In this document: positions 7,781-16,961 of the stretch, piece after piece
Numbering within the stretch: the stretch's first letter is position 1
How the letters are laid out: every line of letters begins with the position of its first letter
NCBI RefSeq assembly: GCF_015711605.1
Contig: NZ_JABTEZ010000001.1
Coordinates: 1,516,001 to 1,580,000, forward strand
DNA from: Planomonospora sp. ID67723
GTDB lineage: Bacteria; Actinomycetota; Actinomycetes; Streptosporangiales; Streptosporangiaceae
Length of the DNA stretch: 64,000 nucleotides
Direction of reading: 5' to 3'
Position numbers and translations under genes: made by a program
Notes under the pieces: model-generated
What the model was told of the DNA's origin: nothing
The model's input: the letters and a program-made list of their open reading frames with translations, nothing else
Database searches by the model: none

Positions 7781-8958
7781 TGAGCGGCAACAACAAGGGG
7801 CACCGTCGCCGGTTCGGGGCCGTTCGCAAGCTGCCGTCCGGACGTTTCCAGGCGCGTTACGCCGGGCCTGACGGCGTGGAACGTACGGCCCCGCAGACCT
7901 TCCCGAGCAAGACCGATGCGGAAATCTGGCTCACCAGGAAGGAGGCGGAGATCCATGAACAGGAGTGGACGGACCCGGACGCCGGGAAGATCGCCTTCCG
8001 GGACTACGCGACTTCGTGGATGAGTGAGCGGACGCTCCGGCCCAAGACGGCCCAGCTCTATGAGGGCCTGCTCCGGCTTCACATCCTCCCGGCCTTCGGG
8101 AACAAGCTCCTGATCGAGATCACCTCGCGTCACGTTCGGCAGTGGCACACCAAGCTCCTGAGCGACGGCGGCCCCGGAGCGTCCACCGTGGCCAAGGCGT
8201 ACCGCCTGCTGCGGGGCATCCTGAACACGGCGGTAGAGGACGACCTGATCAAGAAGAACCCGTGCCGGATCAAGAACGCCGGTGTGGAGCGGCCGGAGGA
8301 ACGGCCCGTGCTCACGGTGCCGGAGGTCTTCAAACTCGCCGGTGCCGTGCCTCCCCGATTTCGCGCTCTGGTCCTCCTTGCGACGTTCGGCAGCATGCGG
8401 TGGGGAGAGCTGGCGGCCCTGCGGCGTCACAACCTCGACCTTGAGGTGCGGACGGTCAGGATCGAGGCGTCCGTCTCGGAGATGAAGACGGGGGAGTTGC
8501 TCACCGGCCGGCCGAAGTCGGACGCGGGGGCCCGGGTGGTCACTCTGCCGGAGATCATCATGGGTGACCTGGCCTGGCACCTCCAGCGGTTCAGCGAGCC
8601 GGAGTCTGACGGCCTGGTCTTCGTGGGGGAGAAGGGCGCGCAGCTCCGGCGGAGCAACTTCACGAAGGTCTGGGCCAGGGCGATCAAGGAGGCCGAGCTT
8701 CCGGCAATCCATATCCATGATCTGCGTCACACGGGCAACACCCTGGCCGCGATGACCGGTGCCTCGCTCAAGGAGTTGATGGCGCGGATGGGCCACTCCA
8801 GCACCAAGGCCGCGATGATCTATCTGCACGCCGCAAAGGATCGGGATCGGGTGATCGCCGACGCGTTGGGGGAGATCGTCAAGGAGGGACTCAAGCCGCA
8901 GCAGGATGGCGGCGAGGACGGCGACGATCCACCTCTCGTCGGAGCCAAGATCAACTGA
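7780..8958 (+). CDS. int: Tyrosine site-specific integrase
   Basis: A 392-residue phage-type integrase. Residues 8-60 are an AP2-like arm-binding region, 70-160 the SAM-like core-binding domain, and 175-360 the catalytic domain with Arg207 (SMRWGEL), His313-x-x-Arg316 (HDLRH), His339 (MGHSS) and the nucleophile Tyr348 (MIYLH). All catalytic residues are present. It acts on the tRNA-Gly gene whose 3' end lies 93 bases downstream. GGAGGG at about 7765 is the ribosome binding site. The C-terminal tail is Asp/Gly-rich and probably disordered. Confidence 0.95.
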   Translation: MSGNNKGHRRRFGAVRKLPSGRFQARYAGPDGVERTAPQTFPSKTDAEIWLTRKEAEIHEQEWTDPDAGKIAFRDYATSWMSERTLRPKTAQLYEGLLRLHILPAFGNKLLIEITSRHVRQWHTKLLSDGGPGASTVAKAYRLLRGILNTAVEDDLIKKNPCRIKNAGVERPEERPVLTVPEVFKLAGAVPPRFRALVLLATFGSMRWGELAALRRHNLDLEVRTVRIEASVSEMKTGELLTGRPKSDAGARVVTLPEIIMGDLAWHLQRFSEPESDGLVFVGEKGAQLRRSNFTKVWARAIKEAELPAIHIHDLRHTGNTLAAMTGASLKELMARMGHSSTKAAMIYLHAAKDRDRVIADALGEIVKEGLKPQQDGGEDGDDPPLVGAKIN

Positions 8959-9007
8959 TCTGGCACGGATCTGGCACGCGAGTGAGAACAGGCTCAGAAA
9001 AAGATCA

Positions 9008-9043
9008 AGGCCCGGGTCGGAATCATGTTCCTGACCTGGGCCT
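9008..9043. terminator. Bidirectional terminator between int and tRNA-Gly
   Basis: An 11-bp stem with one mismatch (9008-9018 with 9033-9043) contains a second GGAA/TTCC pairing inside. On the minus strand it is followed by a T-rich stretch (CTTTTTCTG), so it can end the tRNA transcript as well as the int transcript. Confidence 0.7.
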
Positions 9044-9050
9044 TAGCGAT

Positions 9051-9124
9051 TGGAGCGGGTGACGGGAATCGAACCCGCGCTGTCAGCTTGGGAAGCTGAT
9101 GTTCTACCATTGAACTACACCCGC
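9051..9124 (-). tRNA. tRNA-Gly (anticodon CCC)
   Basis: Read on the minus strand, a 7-bp acceptor stem (GCGGGTG with CACCCGC) encloses D, anticodon and T arms. The anticodon stem is TCAGC/GCTGA with loop TTCCCAA, giving anticodon CCC. The T arm has the invariant GGTTCGATTCC. CCA is encoded at 9051-9053 after a T discriminator. ACTCTA at 9144-9149 (TAGAGT on the minus strand) is a probable -10. The gene is the attachment site of the element; after integration the element's att core rebuilds its 3' end, so the gene stays intact. Confidence 0.95.
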
Positions 9125-9231
9125 AGCGGTGAACCGCGCCCCCACTCTAGCGGAAAATCACGCGACTCTGGACCGTCTGGAACATCGAGTTCCCGGCTGA
9201 TCCCTGCCCGGCCGGTTGGTAGGTTGCCCCC

Positions 9232-9807
9232 GTGCTGCTTTCCGATCGTGACATCCGTGCCGAGATCGAGTCCGGGAGGGTGAAGATCGACCCCTTCGCC
9301 CCGGAGATGATCCAACCCTCCAGCGTCGACGTGCGTCTCGACCGCTATTTCAGGGTCTTCGAGAACCACCGCTACCCGCACATCGACCCGGCGACCGAGC
9401 AGCCCGACCTCACCCGCCTGGTCGAGCCCGAGGGCGACGAACCGTTCATCCTGCACCCCGGGGAGTTCGTCCTCGCCAGCACCTACGAGGTCATCAGCCT
9501 TCCCGACGACCTCGCCTCGCGGCTGGAGGGCAAGAGCTCCCTCGGCCGGCTCGGCCTGCTCACGCACTCCACCGCCGGCTTCATCGATCCGGGCTTCAGC
9601 GGCCACGTGACGCTGGAGCTCTCCAACGTCGCGACGTTGCCGATCAAGCTCTGGCCCGGGATGAAGATCGGTCAGCTGTGCATGTTCCGGCTCAGTTCGC
9701 CGGCCGAGCATCCTTACGGGTCGGAGAAGTACGGCTCTCGCTACCAGGGGCAGCGGGGCCCGACGCCGAGCCGTTCGTACCTGAACTTCCATCGCACCCC
9801 GATCTGA
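9232..9807 (+). CDS. dcd: dCTP deaminase
   Basis: A 191-residue trimeric enzyme making dUTP (or dUMP directly, if bifunctional as in Mycobacterium tuberculosis) from dCTP for thymidylate supply. Family signatures are [14 protein letters not shown] at the N-terminus, [22 protein letters not shown] and the active-site stretch [18 protein letters not shown] with its catalytic Glu. The GTG at 9232 matches the usual N-terminus (MLLSDRDI). The 3' 116 bases overlap the convergent MFS gene. It is the first chromosomal gene after the AICE/tRNA junction. Confidence 0.95.
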   Translation: MLLSDRDIRAEIESGRVKIDPFAPEMIQPSSVDVRLDRYFRVFENHRYPHIDPATEQPDLTRLVEPEGDEPFILHPGEFVLASTYEVISLPDDLASRLEGKSSLGRLGLLTHSTAGFIDPGFSGHVTLELSNVATLPIKLWPGMKIGQLCMFRLSSPAEHPYGSEKYGSRYQGQRGPTPSRSYLNFHRTPI

Positions 9808-10990
9808 ACGAGATCAGCCCCGGCACGAGCAGGGCCAGGAGGGGGAGCAGGGCGCTGGCGGCGCTGGCGGCGAGGAAGGGGGCGCGGCCCAGGAGGTCGG
9901 AGAGGGGGACCGTCAGCGCCAGGGCGAAGGGGGTCATGCTCAGCGCGGCCATCCATTCGAGGGAGGCCACCCGGGCCTGGCGGTCGGCCCGGACGGTGCC
10001 GAGCATGCCGACGATCCACTCGATGGCGGAGATCTCCAGCCCGATCCCGGCCAGCAGGTAGCAGGTGAAGACCCAGCCGGGGACGATCGGCTCCATCAGG
10101 GCCAGCGGCACGAGGCCGTACGGCAGCAGCGCGACCATGGCCACCAGGCCGGGCCGGCGCGGGGACAGGCGGGTGGCGACGAGCGCGCCGATCAGGCCGC
10201 CCAGGGAGAGGGCCGCCAGGGTGAGGCCGTACATGCCTTCCAGGGGTGATCTGTACGGTGACACGGTCGTGACCGGGAGGAGCACCTGGGCGGGAGCCAC
10301 GATGAAGGTCTGGTGCAGTGCCGTGACGGAGATCACGGTGGCCATCCAGGGGCGGCGGGAGACCTCGGCCACGCCCTCGCGGATCTCGGCGGAGACCGGC
10401 AGCCGGTCCTCGTGCGCCGCCGGGGGCTCCTGGACGCGGCGGAGCAGCAGGGCGCCGGTCATGAAGCCCGCCGCGGCGAGCCAGAGCGCCGTCTGGGTGC
10501 TCTGGAGCATGACCGCGAGGGCGCCGGTGACGGAGCCGGCGACGGCGCCGAGCCGCCAGGAGGCGCTCGTCAGGCCGATGCCCGCGCGGTGGAGCCGGAT
10601 CGGGAGGATCGAGGCCAGGCATGCCTGGAAGGCGGGGCGGAAGAAGGCTTCGGTGCCGCCGGCGAGGAAGACCGCCACGCCGAGGACCACGGGTTCCGGG
10701 GAGGGCCAGAGGGCGGCCACGGTGACGATCAGCAGCAGGGAGCACTGGGAGGCCGTCATCACGACCCGGCGGGGTAATCGGTCGGCCCAGACGCCGCCGA
10801 AGACGGCGAAGGTGACGAGCGCCACCAGGCGGCCGGCGAGCACCACGCCGACCACGGACCCGCTGTGACCGTCCCGGAGGAGCGAGACGACCACGGCGAT
10901 GGGGAAGATGTGGTCGGCGGCGACGGAAGCCGTCAGACCGCACCAGAGAAGACGGAACGGGCGCTCTCGCCAGACTCCCCGGACCCCCAT
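9692..10990 (-). CDS. Major facilitator superfamily exporter
   Basis: A 432-residue integral membrane protein with about 12 hydrophobic segments. The motif-A-like [11 protein letters not shown] lies between helices 2 and 3, and ARVASLEW occurs in the second half. It resembles the enterobactin-exporter/DHA-type MFS group, so efflux of a siderophore or drug is possible, but the substrate cannot be read. The last ~40 residues are Ser/Gly/Pro-rich, charged and unlike a transporter; they are encoded in the region antisense to the end of dcd. No clear Shine-Dalgarno precedes the ATG. Confidence 0.8.
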   Translation of the reverse strand: MGVRGVWRERPFRLLWCGLTASVAADHIFPIAVVVSLLRDGHSGSVVGVVLAGRLVALVTFAVFGGVWADRLPRRVVMTASQCSLLLIVTVAALWPSPEPVVLGVAVFLAGGTEAFFRPAFQACLASILPIRLHRAGIGLTSASWRLGAVAGSVTGALAVMLQSTQTALWLAAAGFMTGALLLRRVQEPPAAHEDRLPVSAEIREGVAEVSRRPWMATVISVTALHQTFIVAPAQVLLPVTTVSPYRSPLEGMYGLTLAALSLGGLIGALVATRLSPRRPGLVAMVALLPYGLVPLALMEPIVPGWVFTCYLLAGIGLEISAIEWIVGMLGTVRADRQARVASLEWMAALSMTPFALALTVPLSDLLGRAPFLAASAASALLPLLALLVPGLISFRSGCDGSSGTNGSASGPAAPGSESRTSPTRKDARPAN

Positions 10991-11197
10991 ATGCGACCAG
11001 TATTCGGCATAACATGGTCAAAGGCCAGCAAATCGGTCAGCGGAAAGATGTCGTCAAGCTCTCCGCGCTCGGGTGTCACCAGGCATACGCAGGGTAGCCA
11101 AAGAGCGAAGAAGGGGCGTCTAGCGGGTGAAGTTCGCATTTCCGCTGGTAACCCTTACTCTTCTCTGCGGACCATCCCCGCACATCTGGAGATCGAC

Positions 11198-11815
11198 GTG
11201 CGCCTGCGTCTCACACCTAGTGAGGACAGCTACTACGGCTTGTTCGCCGACTCGGCGAACAACCTCGTCACAGCGTCCCGTCTACTGGTCGAGATCATCA
11301 GCGAAGGATCGGACAGGGAAGCCCTGGCCGAGAAGATGCGTGCTTGCGAGCACGCCGGCGACGAGCGCACCCATGCGATCATGAACCGGCTCAACGAGAG
11401 CTTCATCACACCCTTCGACCGCGAGGACATCTACCGCCTCGCGTCCAATCTCGACGACGTGATGGACTTCATGGAGGCCGCGGCCGACCTCATCGTCCTC
11501 TACCAGATCGATCACCTCCCCAAGGAGGTCGTCGGACAGGTGGAGGTCCTGGAGCGCGCGGCCGAGCTGACCGCCGAGGCCATGCCCCGGCTTCGCTCGA
11601 TGAGGAACCTGAACGAATACTGGATCGAGGTCAACCGCCTGGAGAACCAGGCCGACCAGGTCTACCGGCGGCTGCTGGCCAAGCTCTTCAGCGGCGAGTA
11701 CGACGCGCTCACCGTCATGAAGATGAAAGAGGTCATCGACCAGCTCGAGGGGGCCGCGGACGCGTTCGAGCACGTGGCCAACACGATCGAGTCGATCGCG
11801 GTCAAGGAAAGCTAA
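11198..11815 (+). CDS. PhoU-like (DUF47) phosphate transport regulator
   Basis: The GTG at 11198 has GGAG at 11188-11191 six bases upstream; the frame is open much further upstream but without coding character. The 205-residue product is all-helical and acidic with repeated Glu/Asp clusters (EHAGDERTH, ENQADQVYRR), the DUF47/PhoU-like three-helix repeats that bind metals and modulate Pit transporters. Its stop is immediately followed by the pit GTG with no gap, so the two are coupled. The position matches the usual actinobacterial pitR-pit pair. Confidence 0.88.
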   Translation: MRLRLTPSEDSYYGLFADSANNLVTASRLLVEIISEGSDREALAEKMRACEHAGDERTHAIMNRLNESFITPFDREDIYRLASNLDDVMDFMEAAADLIVLYQIDHLPKEVVGQVEVLERAAELTAEAMPRLRSMRNLNEYWIEVNRLENQADQVYRRLLAKLFSGEYDALTVMKMKEVIDQLEGAADAFEHVANTIESIAVKES

Positions 11816-12820
11816 GTGGACCTCTCGCTCGCCCTCGTCATCGGCGTGGTGGTCGTGGCGCTGGTCTTCGACTACACCAACGGCTTCCACGATGCCGCGA
11901 ACGCGATCGCGACCTCGGTCTCGACCCGCGCGCTGACCCCGAGGGCCGCTCTGTTCATGGCGGCGGCGATGAACTTCCTGGGTGCCCACCTCGGCACCCA
12001 GGTGGCCCAGACCGTCGGCAAGGGCATCATCGACGCCCCCCAGGGATCGCACGGCCTGGTGATCGTGTGCGCCGGGCTGATCGGCGCGATCACATGGAAC
12101 CTCATCACCTGGTACTTCGGGCTGCCCTCCTCCAGCAGCCACGCGCTGATCGGCGGCCTGATCGGTTCGGCGCTCGCCTCGGCCAGCTTCATCCACTGGG
12201 ACGGCGTGGTGGCGAAGGTCGTCATTCCGATGATCATCTCTCCGCTGGTCGGGTTCACCCTGGCCGCGATCATCATGATCGCCATCCTGTGGATCTTCCG
12301 GCGGGCCAACCCCGCCAAGGCCAACCGCGGCTTCCGCCACGCGCAGACGATCTCGGCTGCGGCCATGGCCCTCGGCCACGGCCTGCAGGACGCGCAGAAG
12401 ACCATGGGCGTCATCTTCCTGGCGCTCGTGGTCGGCGGCCACGTCCAGCAGGACGATCCGATCCCGCAGTGGGTCATCCTGGCCGCCGCGGCGGCGATCT
12501 CGCTGGGCACCTACGCGGGCGGCTGGCGCATCATGCGCACCCTCGGCCGCCGCATCATCGCCCTGGACCCCCCGCAGGGGTTCGCGGCGGAGACCGCGGC
12601 CTCCACCGTCCTGTACGGCGCGGCCATCGGCTTCGGCGCGCCGATCTCCACCACCCACACCATCACCAGCGCGATCATGGGCGTGGGCGCCACCAAGCGC
12701 CTGTCGGCCGTGCGCTGGGGGGTCGCCGGCAACATCGTGACCGCCTGGATCCTCACGATCCCGGCGTCCGCGCTGGTGGCCGCGCTGTCCTACTACGCGT
12801 TGCACTGGATGGTCGAGTAG
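11816..12820 (+). CDS. pit: Low-affinity inorganic phosphate transporter, PiT family
   Basis: A 334-residue membrane protein with about 10 helices. The duplicated PiT signature is clear: DYTNGFHDAANAIATSVSTR near residue 20 and GAPISTTHTITSAIMGVG near the end; the N-terminal half also has LPSSSSHALIGGLIG. It imports metal-phosphate complexes with H+ or Na+. Translation starts at a GTG directly abutting the DUF47 stop. A 20-bp perfect stem-loop follows. Confidence 0.92.
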   Translation: MDLSLALVIGVVVVALVFDYTNGFHDAANAIATSVSTRALTPRAALFMAAAMNFLGAHLGTQVAQTVGKGIIDAPQGSHGLVIVCAGLIGAITWNLITWYFGLPSSSSHALIGGLIGSALASASFIHWDGVVAKVVIPMIISPLVGFTLAAIIMIAILWIFRRANPAKANRGFRHAQTISAAAMALGHGLQDAQKTMGVIFLALVVGGHVQQDDPIPQWVILAAAAAISLGTYAGGWRIMRTLGRRIIALDPPQGFAAETAASTVLYGAAIGFGAPISTTHTITSAIMGVGATKRLSAVRWGVAGNIVTAWILTIPASALVAALSYYALHWMVE

Positions 12821-12834
12821 CCGGACGGCGGTCC

Positions 12835-12879
12835 GGGAGGCCCGGCCGGGGAGCGTGGTGCTCCCCGGCCGGGCCTCCC
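12835..12879 (+). terminator. Strong stem-loop terminator after pit
   Basis: A perfect 20-bp inverted repeat (12835-12854 with 12860-12879) with a 5-base loop and no T-tract, between the convergent pit and mshD genes, so it can serve both. Confidence 0.8.
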
Positions 12880-12913
12880 GCCGTTGCGGCCCGGCCGTGT
12901 CAGGCCGGCGCCG

Positions 12914-13816
12914 TCACCTCCGGTACATCACGTCGGTGTCCCACCGGGTGAACCCCAGCGCCTCGTAGAGGCGGACCGCCGCGGTGTTGCTCTCGTCCAC
13001 GTACAGCATCACCTGCGCCAGGCCGCGCGAGCGGAGGTACTCCAGACCCGCCAGGGTCAGTGACCTGCCCAGTCCGCCGCCCTGCTCGGCCGGGTCCACG
13101 CCGACCACGTAGACCTCGCCGATCGACTCGTGCCCGTGGCCCTGCGCCTCGTGCACCTTGGTCCAGTGGAAGCCGACGAGCCGCTCCCCGCGCACCGCGA
13201 GGAAGAATCCCGCCGGGTCGAACCAGGACTCCCGCTCACGCCGCTTCAGATCCTCCAGCGTCCACGCCCCCTGCTCGGGGTGGTGGGCGAAGGCGCGGGC
13301 GTTCAGCGCCACCCAGGACTCCCCGTCCGTCTCCGGGTCGAAGGCGCGCAGCCGTACCCCCTCGGGGAGCTCGAACCCCGGAACGGCCGTCAGCAGCGAG
13401 CGCCGCATCTGCCACAGCGCCCGGACCTTCGCCAGCCCCGCCGACGCCGCGAGCGCCGCGGCCGCGGGATGCCCGCCGTGCGCCCAGAGCCGGAGCCTGC
13501 CCCCGGTCTGCTCCAGTACGGCCAGCAGCAGGCGGCGGCCGTACCCGAGCCGGCGGAAGGCGGGGTGGATCACCAGCTCGCCGCCGGGTCCCTCGACCGG
13601 GTCCGCGGGGTCCACGTGCGCATAACCGGCGAGGGCGCCGTCGGCGTAGAGCAGTACGGCGCTCGCTTGTCCGTCGCCCCCGTGACGCAGGTGCAGCATC
13701 GCGTGCTCGTTGAGGGGGCGGACCCCGTCGGCCTCCGTGGCGGCCTCGACCATCGCGAGGACGGCGGCCACCTCTTGCCCGTCGAGCCGTTCCCGGCGTT
13801 CCACATGCACGTTCAT
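12914..13816 (-). CDS. mshD: Mycothiol synthase
   Basis: A 300-residue protein of two tandem GNAT domains (about 1-140 and 150-300) that acetylates Cys-GlcN-Ins to finish mycothiol, the actinobacterial thiol. Visible signatures are GGELVIHPAFRRLGYGRR in the N-terminal half, and VYVVGVDPAEQGGGLGRSLT and LYVDESNTAAVRLYEALGF in the C-terminal half (acetyl-CoA loop). I chose the ATG at 13816 (MNVHVERRERL) over the one at 13855. There is no Shine-Dalgarno, and TAGAGT lies about 10 bases upstream, so the message may be leaderless. Confidence 0.92.
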   Translation of the reverse strand: MNVHVERRERLDGQEVAAVLAMVEAATEADGVRPLNEHAMLHLRHGGDGQASAVLLYADGALAGYAHVDPADPVEGPGGELVIHPAFRRLGYGRRLLLAVLEQTGGRLRLWAHGGHPAAAALAASAGLAKVRALWQMRRSLLTAVPGFELPEGVRLRAFDPETDGESWVALNARAFAHHPEQGAWTLEDLKRRERESWFDPAGFFLAVRGERLVGFHWTKVHEAQGHGHESIGEVYVVGVDPAEQGGGLGRSLTLAGLEYLRSRGLAQVMLYVDESNTAAVRLYEALGFTRWDTDVMYRR

Positions 13817-13897
13817 GTTCTGGACTCTAGGCGGGGGCCGGACCGCTCTGATCATCGGGTACTGGCAAAAAACGCCAGCTAGAGGTAGGGCGAATCG

Positions 13898-13926
13898 TTA
13901 CCTTGCAGACATTCCCTGCATAGATA
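13898..13926 (+). promoter_or_regulatory. Promoter of the 5'-nucleotidase gene
   Basis: TTACCT (13898-13903), a 17-base spacer and TAGATA (13921-13926) end 9 bases before the ATG at 13936, implying a leaderless or nearly leaderless mRNA. Upstream, CTGGC-N7-GCCAG (13862-13878) is a small inverted repeat in the divergent mshD/nucleotidase interval. Confidence 0.45.
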
Positions 13927-13935
13927 ACACCTCTA

Positions 13936-15741
13936 ATGTCGTGTTTCATGATGTCCCGTTCCTTCCAGCGGTTGGCCATGGCCGGCGTCCTCGCCTCGGC
14001 CGGGCTCGTGATCGCGGTCGGACCGGCCGAAGCGGGTAACGCGCCCGCCAAGACGGTGCCGGTCCGCCTGCTCTCTCTCAACGACTTCCACGGTCACCTG
14101 GAGCCCCCGACCGGCTCCTCGGGCCGGATGGTCGACGAGACCGGCGCCACGGTCGAGGCCGGCGGCGCGGCCTATGCGGCCACCCACCTCAAGCAGCTCA
14201 CCGACAAGAACACGTTGAAGGTCGCCCAGGGCGACCTGATCGGCGGCACCCCGCTGGTCTCGGCGGCCTTCCACGACGAGCCCTCGGTCGAGTTCCTCGG
14301 CAGGGTCGGCGTCACCACCTCGGCCGTGGGCAACCACGAGTTCGACGAGGGCTACGCCGAGCTCAAGCGCATCATGAACGGCGGCTGCCACCCGGTGGAC
14401 GGCTGCTCGCCCGCCGGACCGTGGAAGGGCGCCCAGTTCGACTACATCGGTGCCAACGTCCTCCTCAAGGGGAGGAGCGCAGCCGCCGAGAAGGACGCGC
14501 TCGCCGCGCTCGGCAAGAACGGGAACTCGCTGCGCGCGCTGCTGAAGAAGTACGGCGTCCCGGCGCTGCCCCCGGTCTCCATCCGCTGGATGAACGGCGT
14601 GCCGATCGGCTTCATCGGCCTGGTCACCCAGACCACTCCGAACATCGTCACCGCCGAGGGCATCAAGGACCTGGAGTTCGTCGACGAGGTCAAGGCCGCC
14701 AACGTCGCCTCCAAGCTGCTCAAGCTGGTCGGCGTCAGGGCCCAGGTCGTGCTGGTGCACGAGGGTGACCAGGTCACCCCGAACCAGTCGCCCGACGCCT
14801 GCAGCGCCCAGCCGGGCGCGGGCAACCGCATCGCCACCCAGGTGGACGCCGAGATCGACATGATCCTCAGCGGCCACTCCCACCAGGCCTACCTGTGCAC
14901 GGTGACCGACCCCAAGGGCGCCAAGCGCCTCTACAGCCAGGGCGGCTCGTTCGGCCGGGTGATCACCAAGGTCGACTTCCAGGTGGACAGGCGGACCCGT
15001 GACGTCGTGCGCTCCTCGGTGGTCGCCGACAACCAGGTCGTGACCCGGACCGTCACTCCCGACCCGGAGATCTCCGCGTTCGTGCAGACCTGGAAGGACC
15101 GCGTCTCCACGGTCGCCAACAAGCCGATCGGCAAGATCACGGCGGACATCGTCAACACGGCCGCCGCCTCCGGCGAGTCCCCGCTCGGCAACCTCATCGC
15201 CGACGGCCAGCTCGCCGCGGCCAAGACCGGAGGCAACGCGCAGATCGCCCTGATGAACCCGGGCGGCGTGCGGGCCAGCCTCACCTACGCCGGCTCGCCC
15301 GCGGGCGAGGGCGACGGCGTGGTGACGTACGGCGAGGCCTTCGCGGTCCAGCCGTTCAACAACCTGGTGCAGGTGGTCACCCTCACCGGTGCGCAGCTCA
15401 AGACCGTCCTGGAGGAGCAGTTCACCGGCGGCCCCAACAAGCAGGCCTTCACCAAGATCCTGCAGCCGTCGTCGAACTTCACCTACGCCTACAGCGCCAG
15501 CGCGCCGTGGGGTTCGAAGATCTCCGACATGAAGATCGACGGTGTCGCCGTGACGGACACCCAGACCATCCGGGTCGCCGCCAACAACTTCCTGGTCGGC
15601 GGCGGCGACGCCTTCGACACCTTCGAGCAGAGCACCGACATCTGGAGCGGCCCGCTCGACATCGACGCCTTCGCGGCCTACTTCGCCGCCAACCCGGTGG
15701 TCGCGCCTCCGGTTCCCAACCACATCACCGTCAAGCCGTAA
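13936..15741 (+). CDS. Secreted bifunctional metallophosphatase/5'-nucleotidase
   Basis: A 601-residue exported enzyme that hydrolyses extracellular nucleotides to nucleosides and phosphate. It has a signal peptide (hydrophobic core MAGVLASAGLVIAVG, cleavage after AEA around residue 33). The calcineurin-like metal motifs are SLNDFHGHLEP and GNHEFDEG, then SGHSHQAY; the C-terminal nucleotidase domain has NPGGVRA and the base-binding GGGDAFDTF. It lies after mshD in a divergent arrangement that I remember in Streptomyces too. Its role is probably scavenging phosphate and nucleosides. The ATG at 13948 is a second possible start. Confidence 0.9.
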   Translation: MSCFMMSRSFQRLAMAGVLASAGLVIAVGPAEAGNAPAKTVPVRLLSLNDFHGHLEPPTGSSGRMVDETGATVEAGGAAYAATHLKQLTDKNTLKVAQGDLIGGTPLVSAAFHDEPSVEFLGRVGVTTSAVGNHEFDEGYAELKRIMNGGCHPVDGCSPAGPWKGAQFDYIGANVLLKGRSAAAEKDALAALGKNGNSLRALLKKYGVPALPPVSIRWMNGVPIGFIGLVTQTTPNIVTAEGIKDLEFVDEVKAANVASKLLKLVGVRAQVVLVHEGDQVTPNQSPDACSAQPGAGNRIATQVDAEIDMILSGHSHQAYLCTVTDPKGAKRLYSQGGSFGRVITKVDFQVDRRTRDVVRSSVVADNQVVTRTVTPDPEISAFVQTWKDRVSTVANKPIGKITADIVNTAAASGESPLGNLIADGQLAAAKTGGNAQIALMNPGGVRASLTYAGSPAGEGDGVVTYGEAFAVQPFNNLVQVVTLTGAQLKTVLEEQFTGGPNKQAFTKILQPSSNFTYAYSASAPWGSKISDMKIDGVAVTDTQTIRVAANNFLVGGGDAFDTFEQSTDIWSGPLDIDAFAAYFAANPVVAPPVPNHITVKP

Positions 15742-15758
15742 CAAGCCCGGAACACCCA

Positions 15759-15788
15759 GGGCCCGCCGGATTCCCGGCGGGCCCTTTT
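15759..15788 (+). terminator. Rho-independent terminator after the nucleotidase
   Basis: A perfect 11-bp GC stem (15759-15769 with 15774-15784) and a 4-base loop, followed directly by TTTT. From here to 15990 I see no gene. Confidence 0.85.
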
Positions 15789-15990
15789 CCGTGTGCCGCC
15801 TTCCGCGCCCATGGGAAGGGCGCTGCCCGCGTTCGCCCCGGCTGGGTGGCAATCCACCGATCGGCTGATTCGACGCCCCCACCGTTCGGCGGCCAGGTCC
15901 CGTCCGCCGGTCGATGTTGGAAGAAGCGCCGCTCCAGCAGGCTGAAGACACGCCGAACACCGACGGGACCAGCCAGACAAGGACACGCAC

Positions 15991-16905
15991 ATGCCAGCAG
16001 TGATCGAGGTACGCGACCTCCACAAGCGCTACGCCGACAAGGTCGCGGTCGAGGATGTCTCACTCACGGTGCAGGAGGGCGAGATCTTCGGGATCCTCGG
16101 CCCGAACGGCGCCGGCAAGACGACGACCGTGGAGTGCATCGCGGGCCTGCGCACACCGGACCGGGGCGAGATCACGGTGTGCGGGCTCGACCCCCGCCGC
16201 GACCGCGCCGAGCTGACCCGGCGTCTGGGCGTCCAGCTGCAGGCCGGTCAGCTCCCCGACCGGCTGCAGGTCGCCGAGGCCCTGGAGCTCTACAGCTCCT
16301 TCTACCCCCGCCCGGCCGACTGGCGCGCGCTGATGCACGGCCTCGGCCTGGCCGACAAGGCCAGGACCGGCTACGCCAAGCTGTCCGGCGGCCAGAAGCA
16401 ACGGCTGTCGATCGCGCTGGCGCTCGTCGGCAACCCCCGGGTGGCGATCCTGGACGAGCTCACCACCGGCCTCGACCCCCAGGCTCGGCGCGACACCTGG
16501 GACCTGATCGAGGGCGTGCGCTCGAGCGGGGTGACGATCGTGCTGGTCACCCACTTCATGGAGGAGGCCGAGCGGCTGTGCGACCGGCTGGCGCTGATCG
16601 ACGCCGGTCGCGTCGTCGCGGTGGACACCCCGGCAGGCCTGACCGAACGGGCCCGCATCGAGCAGCGCATCCAGTTCCGCCCGTCCCGGCCGCTGGACGA
16701 GCGCCTGCTGACGAGCCTGCCCGAGGTCTCCGGCGTCACCCGCAGGGGCGAGCTGGTCGTCGTCAGCGGCAACGACAACGCGCTCAACGCCGTCACCGCC
16801 GTGCTGGCCCGCAACCGGATCGTGGCCGAACGGCTGCGCGTGGAGCAGGCGAGCCTGGAGGAGGCGTTCGTCCAGCTGACCGGTGGCCGCCTCGGCTCCT
16901 CCTAG
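15991..16905 (+). CDS. ABC exporter ATPase (drug/daunorubicin-resistance type)
   Basis: A 304-residue nucleotide-binding subunit. Walker A is GPNGAGKTTT (about 37-46), Q-loop near VQLQAGQ, signature LSGGQKQRLSIA, Walker B VAILDELTTGLD, H-loop VTHFMEEAE. The C-terminal ~80 residues are the extension typical of DrrA-like exporters. AGGA eight bases before the ATG serves as ribosome binding site. It pairs with the ABC-2 permease that starts 57 bases later and with the two-component system that follows, a common actinobacterial detox or cell-envelope-stress module. Confidence 0.9.
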   Translation: MPAVIEVRDLHKRYADKVAVEDVSLTVQEGEIFGILGPNGAGKTTTVECIAGLRTPDRGEITVCGLDPRRDRAELTRRLGVQLQAGQLPDRLQVAEALELYSSFYPRPADWRALMHGLGLADKARTGYAKLSGGQKQRLSIALALVGNPRVAILDELTTGLDPQARRDTWDLIEGVRSSGVTIVLVTHFMEEAERLCDRLALIDAGRVVAVDTPAGLTERARIEQRIQFRPSRPLDERLLTSLPEVSGVTRRGELVVVSGNDNALNAVTAVLARNRIVAERLRVEQASLEEAFVQLTGGRLGSS

Positions 16906-16961
16906 ATGTCCGACCCGCAGCCCGACCCCCGCAAAGAGACGAAGAGAGAAAGGCCATCGCC

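Larger units (their letters stand above)
1..9124. mobile_element. pSAM2-type AICE integrated at tRNA-Gly (left end outside window)
   Basis: The gene order Nudix (Pif-like), GntR (KorSA-like), Pra-like, FtsK/TraSA-like pump, RepSA-like initiator, Xis and tyrosine integrase, with the integrase pointing at the 3' end of a tRNA gene, is the standard layout of actinomycete integrative and conjugative elements. Genes from the Pra-like gene to int lie on one strand, mostly with 1-4 nt overlaps. attR should lie inside the tRNA 3' half, about 9051-9095. No second copy of that tRNA segment is present in this window, so attL and perhaps further cargo genes lie upstream of base 1. Element boundaries are inferred, not seen. 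Confidence 0.85.

Noticed and set aside
11120-11190. Possible PHO box before the phosphate transporter pair
   Set aside because: GTTCGC...GGTAACC is reminiscent of half-sites, but I could not find two proper 11-base direct repeats.
10865-11197. Upstream extension of the DUF47 protein
   Set aside because: The first 111 codons show no family similarity; the GTG at 11198 has a good Shine-Dalgarno and gives the usual length.
11282-12805. A 507-codon antisense frame over the phosphate transporter pair
   Set aside because: Compositionally typical shadow; the plus strand carries clear DUF47 and PiT proteins.
15507-16961. Long upstream extension of the ABC permease frame
   Set aside because: This part is antisense-like or overlaps the nucleotidase and ATPase genes in another frame; the GTG at 16962 with GAGAAAGG gives the expected permease N-terminus.
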